A stretch of DNA of 8,283 nt from an uncultured Lachnospiraceae bacterium (lineage in GTDB: Bacteria; Bacillota; Clostridia; Lachnospirales; Lachnospiraceae), in the NCBI GenBank assembly GCA_910587955.1, contig CAJUNN010000071.1, forward strand, positions 1 to 8,283, given 5' to 3'. The notes beneath the pieces were generated by a model. It was given only the letters and a program-made list of their open reading frames with translations, did not search any database and was not told the DNA's origin. A program made the position numbers and the translations under genes. Shown one piece after another: positions 5,886-8,283 of the stretch. Each line of letters opens with the position of its first letter. Position 1 is the stretch's first letter.

Positions 5886-6770
5886 TTACACTTTATCCGT
5901 CACCTTCTCGCCAAAGAGGCCCGTAGGCTTGGCAATCAGGATCACAATCAGCAGGGCAAAGGTGAACGCATCCGAGAAGGTGGTCCAGCCCAGTCCTTTG
6001 ATAATATTTTCACAGATACCGATGATAAACGCGCCGATGACGGCTCCTGGAATGGAACCGATTCCCCCGAACACAGCCGCCACAAAAGCTTTTAATCCGG
6101 GCATGGCTCCCGCCGTAGGGGTGACGCCCGTATAGTTGGTAAAGAACAGAATGCTTCCGATGGCCGCCAGGAATGTCCCGATAATAAAGGTCATGCTGAC
6201 CACGGAATTGATCTTGATTCCCATCAGCTGGGAGGTCTCAAAATCCCTGGACGCCGCCCGCATAGCCATGCCGATCTTCGTTTTCTTGATCAGAAATACC
6301 AAGGCCACTACCAGCACCAAGGTCAGGACCGGAGTAATCAAGGTCACGCGCTTGGTGGTTGCACCCAATACCGTCACCGTATCGCTGATCCAGGGAATGG
6401 CCGGATACTGCTGGGACAGTCCGCCCGTCACATACAGGGCCAGATTCTGCAGGAGATAAGACACGCCGATGGCCGAGATCATAATGGACATGCGGGGAGC
6501 GTCCCGAAGGGGCTTATATGCCACCCTCTCTACCATAAATCCCAGAAAAACGGTGGCCGCAATCATCAGCGGAATCGCTATGTAAATAGGCATTGCCGTG
6601 GTGGCATAAACCACAATCAGGCCCGCCACCATAAAAATATCACCGTGGGCAAAATTGATCAGCCTTAAAATGCCGTACACCATGGTATAACCGATGGCAA
6701 TCAGGGCATATTGGCCGCCCACTGAAATCCCCGCCATAAGGTAGGGCAGGTTTCTGCTTATCCAATCCAT
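5886..6770 (-). CDS. livH: Branched-chain amino acid ABC transporter, permease LivH
   Basis: Second permease subunit, 294 residues, about eight membrane segments. Family hallmarks are GGQYALIAIGYTMVYGILRL (18-37) followed by INFAHGDIFMVAG (38-50), and AVFGGIGSIPGAVIGAF (232-248). The ATPase-coupling loop is AMRAASRDFETSQLMGIK (169-186). It pairs with LivM to form the pore for the ligand delivered by the lipoprotein LivK. ATG 6770 is preceded by GGAGG at suitable spacing, and no other start is needed to give the family's length. It begins 127 nt after livK, past a strong hairpin, so livHMGF-purA expression may be set lower than that of livK. I see no strong promoter in that gap. Confidence 0.95.
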   Translation of the reverse strand: MDWISRNLPYLMAGISVGGQYALIAIGYTMVYGILRLINFAHGDIFMVAGLIVVYATTAMPIYIAIPLMIAATVFLGFMVERVAYKPLRDAPRMSIMISAIGVSYLLQNLALYVTGGLSQQYPAIPWISDTVTVLGATTKRVTLITPVLTLVLVVALVFLIKKTKIGMAMRAASRDFETSQLMGIKINSVVSMTFIIGTFLAAIGSILFFTNYTGVTPTAGAMPGLKAFVAAVFGGIGSIPGAVIGAFIIGICENIIKGLGWTTFSDAFTFALLIVILIAKPTGLFGEKVTDKV

Positions 6771-6842
6771 AAGACGCCTCCAGATTCAGGAAAATTTTTT
6801 CTATGAAAAAGCTTTGAAAACCAAAGAGTAAATCATCTGCCG

Positions 6843-6884
6843 AAAAACACAAGTATATGGCGGGAGTAAAATTCCCCCGCCATA
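6843..6884 (-). terminator. Attenuator-like hairpin between livK and livH
   Basis: On the minus strand TATGGCGGG (6884-6876) pairs perfectly with CCCGCCATA (6864-6856) around an 11-nt loop, starting 14 nt after the livK stop. A U-rich tract follows but is interrupted (TACTTGTG, then TTTTT at 6847-6843), so termination is probably partial. The likely effect is more livK transcript than permease/ATPase transcript, by partial termination or by protecting the 3' end of a processed livK message. This uneven stoichiometry is common in binding-protein operons; the mechanism here is inferred. Confidence 0.65.
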
Positions 6885-6897
6885 AAACTTTTCCGTC

Positions 6898-8115
6898 TTA
6901 GTTTACGCCCTGCTCCGTCACGAAGTCCCAAGCTCCGGTCTCCGTATTGGCACATTTTACATATGCCGTATCCCGGATCGCATCGCCGTTTACATCGTCA
7001 AAGGCAATGTCCCCGGATACGCCGGTGTAGGTCACGCCCCAGAGAGCCTCGTTCACTGCCGCCGGATCCGTGGACCCTGCTGCTTTCAAAGCCTCCAGCG
7101 CTACGTAATAGGCATCGTAACCCATGGCGGTCACTGCAGAAATGGTGTCGTCTCCGCCGTTGTTGGCTTTTGCGGTGGAATCGCTGTTGATCCACTCTTT
7201 GATGCCCTTATCGAAGGTCTCGTTTCCGCCCTCCTGGTAGAAGGTGGTTACATAGATCTGTACGTTCTTGCCCTTGGCGGCGTTCAGGATTACGTTGGAA
7301 TCCCAGGTGTCGCCCGCCATCAGGGGAGCTTCAAGGCCCTGGGAAGCGGCCTGCTCGATAATCAGAGCCGCAGCCTCCGTGGAGACAGGTGCGAAGAATA
7401 CTTCCGCTCCTGCATTCTTAGCTGAAGTAATATAAGAAGTAAAATCGCTGTTTCCCTCCTGGAAGGTCTCCTCCACAACCTCTCCGCCCAAAGCAGTAAA
7501 GGCTTCCTTGAAGTAGTAGCCAAGTCCGGTGGAATAATCATCGCCCAGCTTCGTCAGGATATAGGCTTTCTTTGCTTTGAAATTCTCATTGGCGAAGTTT
7601 GCCAGCACGGTGCCCTGGAAGGGATCCAGGAAGCAGATGCGGAAATAGTGCTTATTTCCTTCCGTAACCTGAGGATTCGTACAGGTTACGCCCATAGCTG
7701 GGATGCCCGCCTCTTTAAATACATCGGAAGCTGCGATGGATACACCGGAGCCGTAGGAGCCAAGCACGATGGACACGCCTGCACTCACCAGAGAGGAGGC
7801 TGCGGACGGCCCCTTGTCGTTGGAAGACTCGTTGTCCTCAATCACCAGCTGTACCGTATACTCTTCCCCGCCGATCTCCACGGTGGGAGTCTCCTTGTTG
7901 GCATACTGCATGCCGAGCACTTCCTGCTTTCCGCCTGCGCCGTTGTCCCCGGACGCCGGCTCATATACGCCGATTTTCACTACTTTTTCACCGTCTGCCG
8001 CTGCGGGAGCATCTGCATCCCCTCCGCCGCCGTTGCCGCCGCTCTTACTGCAGCCCGCCAGCATGGAGCCGAGCATGGCAGTTACCAGTGCAACCGCTAT
8101 TACACGCTTTTTCAT
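6898..8115 (-). CDS. livK: Branched-chain amino acid ABC transporter, substrate-binding lipoprotein (LivK-like)
   Basis: Extracytoplasmic receptor of the importer, 405 residues. The N-terminus is a lipoprotein signal: KKR, a hydrophobic core, and lipobox LAGC with Cys22 as the lipidated residue. A Gly/Ala/Asp-rich linker (about 23-42) tethers the binding domain to the membrane, as expected in a Gram-positive cell. From KIGVYEPASGDNGAGGKQEVLGMQYA onward it is a periplasmic-binding-protein type I fold (Peripla_BP_6). It includes IVLGSYGSGVSIAASDVFKEAGIPAMGV, equivalent to the ligand-contacting 'S/G-x-x-x-x-A' loop, and VEETFQEGNSDFTSYITSAKNAGAEVFF of the second lobe. The ligand is probably leucine, isoleucine or valine, but relatives bind other amino acids or amides. 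The start is ATG 8115, with GGAGG 10 nt upstream. A short upstream frame ends on its start codon (ATGA), so translation may be coupled. Confidence 0.93.
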   Translation of the reverse strand: MKKRVIAVALVTAMLGSMLAGCSKSGGNGGGGDADAPAAADGEKVVKIGVYEPASGDNGAGGKQEVLGMQYANKETPTVEIGGEEYTVQLVIEDNESSNDKGPSAASSLVSAGVSIVLGSYGSGVSIAASDVFKEAGIPAMGVTCTNPQVTEGNKHYFRICFLDPFQGTVLANFANENFKAKKAYILTKLGDDYSTGLGYYFKEAFTALGGEVVEETFQEGNSDFTSYITSAKNAGAEVFFAPVSTEAAALIIEQAASQGLEAPLMAGDTWDSNVILNAAKGKNVQIYVTTFYQEGGNETFDKGIKEWINSDSTAKANNGGDDTISAVTAMGYDAYYVALEALKAAGSTDPAAVNEALWGVTYTGVSGDIAFDDVNGDAIRDTAYVKCANTETGAWDFVTEQGVN

Positions 8116-8153
8116 AACTCATTATCCTCCTGTCTCAATTCCGCAAGATCCAT
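8112..8153 (-). CDS. Possible 13-codon leader peptide overlapping the livK start
   Basis: This short frame encodes MDLAELRQEDNEL. Its ATG (8153-8151) is preceded by GGAGG (8166-8162) at an ideal 8-nt spacing, and its TGA (8114-8112) overlaps the livK ATG as ATGA, the classical arrangement for translational coupling. The livK Shine-Dalgarno (GGAGG, 8130-8126) lies inside it, within CAG-GAG-GAT. Three of the 13 codons are leucine (CTT, TTG, TTA), none being the CTG/CTC used in the livK signal peptide. That would fit sensing of leucyl-tRNA supply, but three codons is a weak signal. I see no protein family. It could be a chance frame. Confidence 0.4.
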   Translation of the reverse strand: MDLAELRQEDNEL

Positions 8154-8176
8154 TCCGGTATCCTCCGGGATCTTGC
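8143..8176 (-). promoter_or_regulatory. Leader hairpin holding the upstream Shine-Dalgarno in its loop
   Basis: On the minus strand GCAAGATCC (8176-8168) pairs perfectly with GGATCTTGC (8151-8143) around a 16-nt loop; an inner CGG/CCG can extend it. The loop contains the GGAGG of the 13-codon leader frame, and the descending arm starts at the last base of that frame's ATG. Ribosomes on the leader frame would melt the 3' arm. No T-run follows, so it is not a terminator. A regulatory role is inferred from position. Confidence 0.5.
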
Positions 8177-8179
8177 TGC

Positions 8180-8207
8180 TTGTACGCATGTCGAAGACAT
8201 TTGTACG
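8180..8207. repeat. Direct repeats flanking a palindrome in the livK leader
   Basis: TTGTACG occurs at 8180-8186 and again at 8201-8207, 21 bp apart, about two helical turns. Between them is the palindrome ATGTC-GAA-GACAT (8188-8200). The block lies just downstream of the predicted transcription start, where a repressor would block early elongation, so it may be an operator. I do not recognise the binding protein. Confidence 0.4.
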
Positions 8208-8227
8208 TGATTTTCAATACGGACGTA

Positions 8228-8256
8228 AGTATACCATGTTTTCCGGCCGATTTCAA
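8228..8256 (-). promoter_or_regulatory. Sigma-A promoter of the liv operon
   Basis: On the minus strand the -35 is TTGAAA (8256-8251), the spacer is exactly 17 nt, and the -10 is TATACT (8233-8228) with an extended TG motif just before it (TGGTATACT). Each hexamer is one base from consensus. Transcription should begin near 8221, leaving a leader of about 105 nt before livK. An A/T-rich stretch lies upstream to the window edge. It would drive livK and, by read-through of the hairpin at 6856-6884, livHMGF and purA. Confidence 0.8.
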
Positions 8257-8283
8257 GGAAAAATTAAACAAAATCAAACAGGG

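Noticed and set aside
8135..8200. Alternative 21-codon leader frame upstream of livK
   Set aside because: It has no Shine-Dalgarno before its ATG, no run of Leu, Ile or Val codons, and ends without touching livK; the 13-codon frame is better supported.
8240..8275. CodY-like box near the -35 of the liv promoter
   Set aside because: CodY commonly controls liv genes, and the region has A/T runs around TTGAAA, but by eye it matches only about half of AATTTTCWGAAAATT, too few to call.
1..8283. CRISPR arrays, tRNA or rRNA genes, intact transposase or integrase genes
   Set aside because: I looked for spaced direct repeats, cloverleaf-like sequence and recombinase motifs on both strands and found none.

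Overview
The window looks like the chromosome of a gut-type Clostridia bacterium, most likely Lachnospiraceae. That is an inference from protein style, strong GGAGG ribosome-binding sites, moderate-to-high G+C with mixed codon use, a lipoprotein-anchored binding protein and a sigma-A type promoter. I cannot name a species. Nearly all recognisable genes lie on the minus strand, so the window reads from right to left.

Right to centre (about 8260 down to 3228) is a complete branched-chain/hydrophobic amino acid ABC importer operon. An extended -10 promoter (8228-8256) is followed by a leader of roughly 105 nt, then livK (lipoprotein binding protein), a 127-nt gap with a strong hairpin, and livH, livM, livG and livF (two permeases, two ATPases). 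The permease/ATPase genes are packed with 13-nt gaps or 8-nt overlaps. purA (adenylosuccinate synthetase, 1930-3210) follows livF after only 17 nt with no terminator, so it is probably transcribed with the transporter. An intrinsic-terminator-like hairpin follows purA. A HAD-superfamily hydrolase (1253-1858) comes next, then a small membrane-anchored protein of unknown function (828-1193).

The left end (1-827) is different. It has the 3' end of a plus-strand flavodoxin-fold/FMN reductase gene, then about 540 nt with no intact gene. That stretch holds clustered inverted repeats, a doubtful 43-codon frame, and a plus-strand coding relic with two apparent 1-nt deletions and two stops. It looks like decayed accessory DNA next to a conserved housekeeping block.

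Most of this is a well-known type of transport operon. The least explained part is the livK leader. It contains a 13-codon upstream frame with its own well-spaced Shine-Dalgarno sequence, whose stop codon overlaps the livK start as ATGA, and whose Shine-Dalgarno lies in the loop of a hairpin with a perfect 9-bp stem. Second is PurA, which is intact but differs from the E. coli enzyme at several active-site positions.
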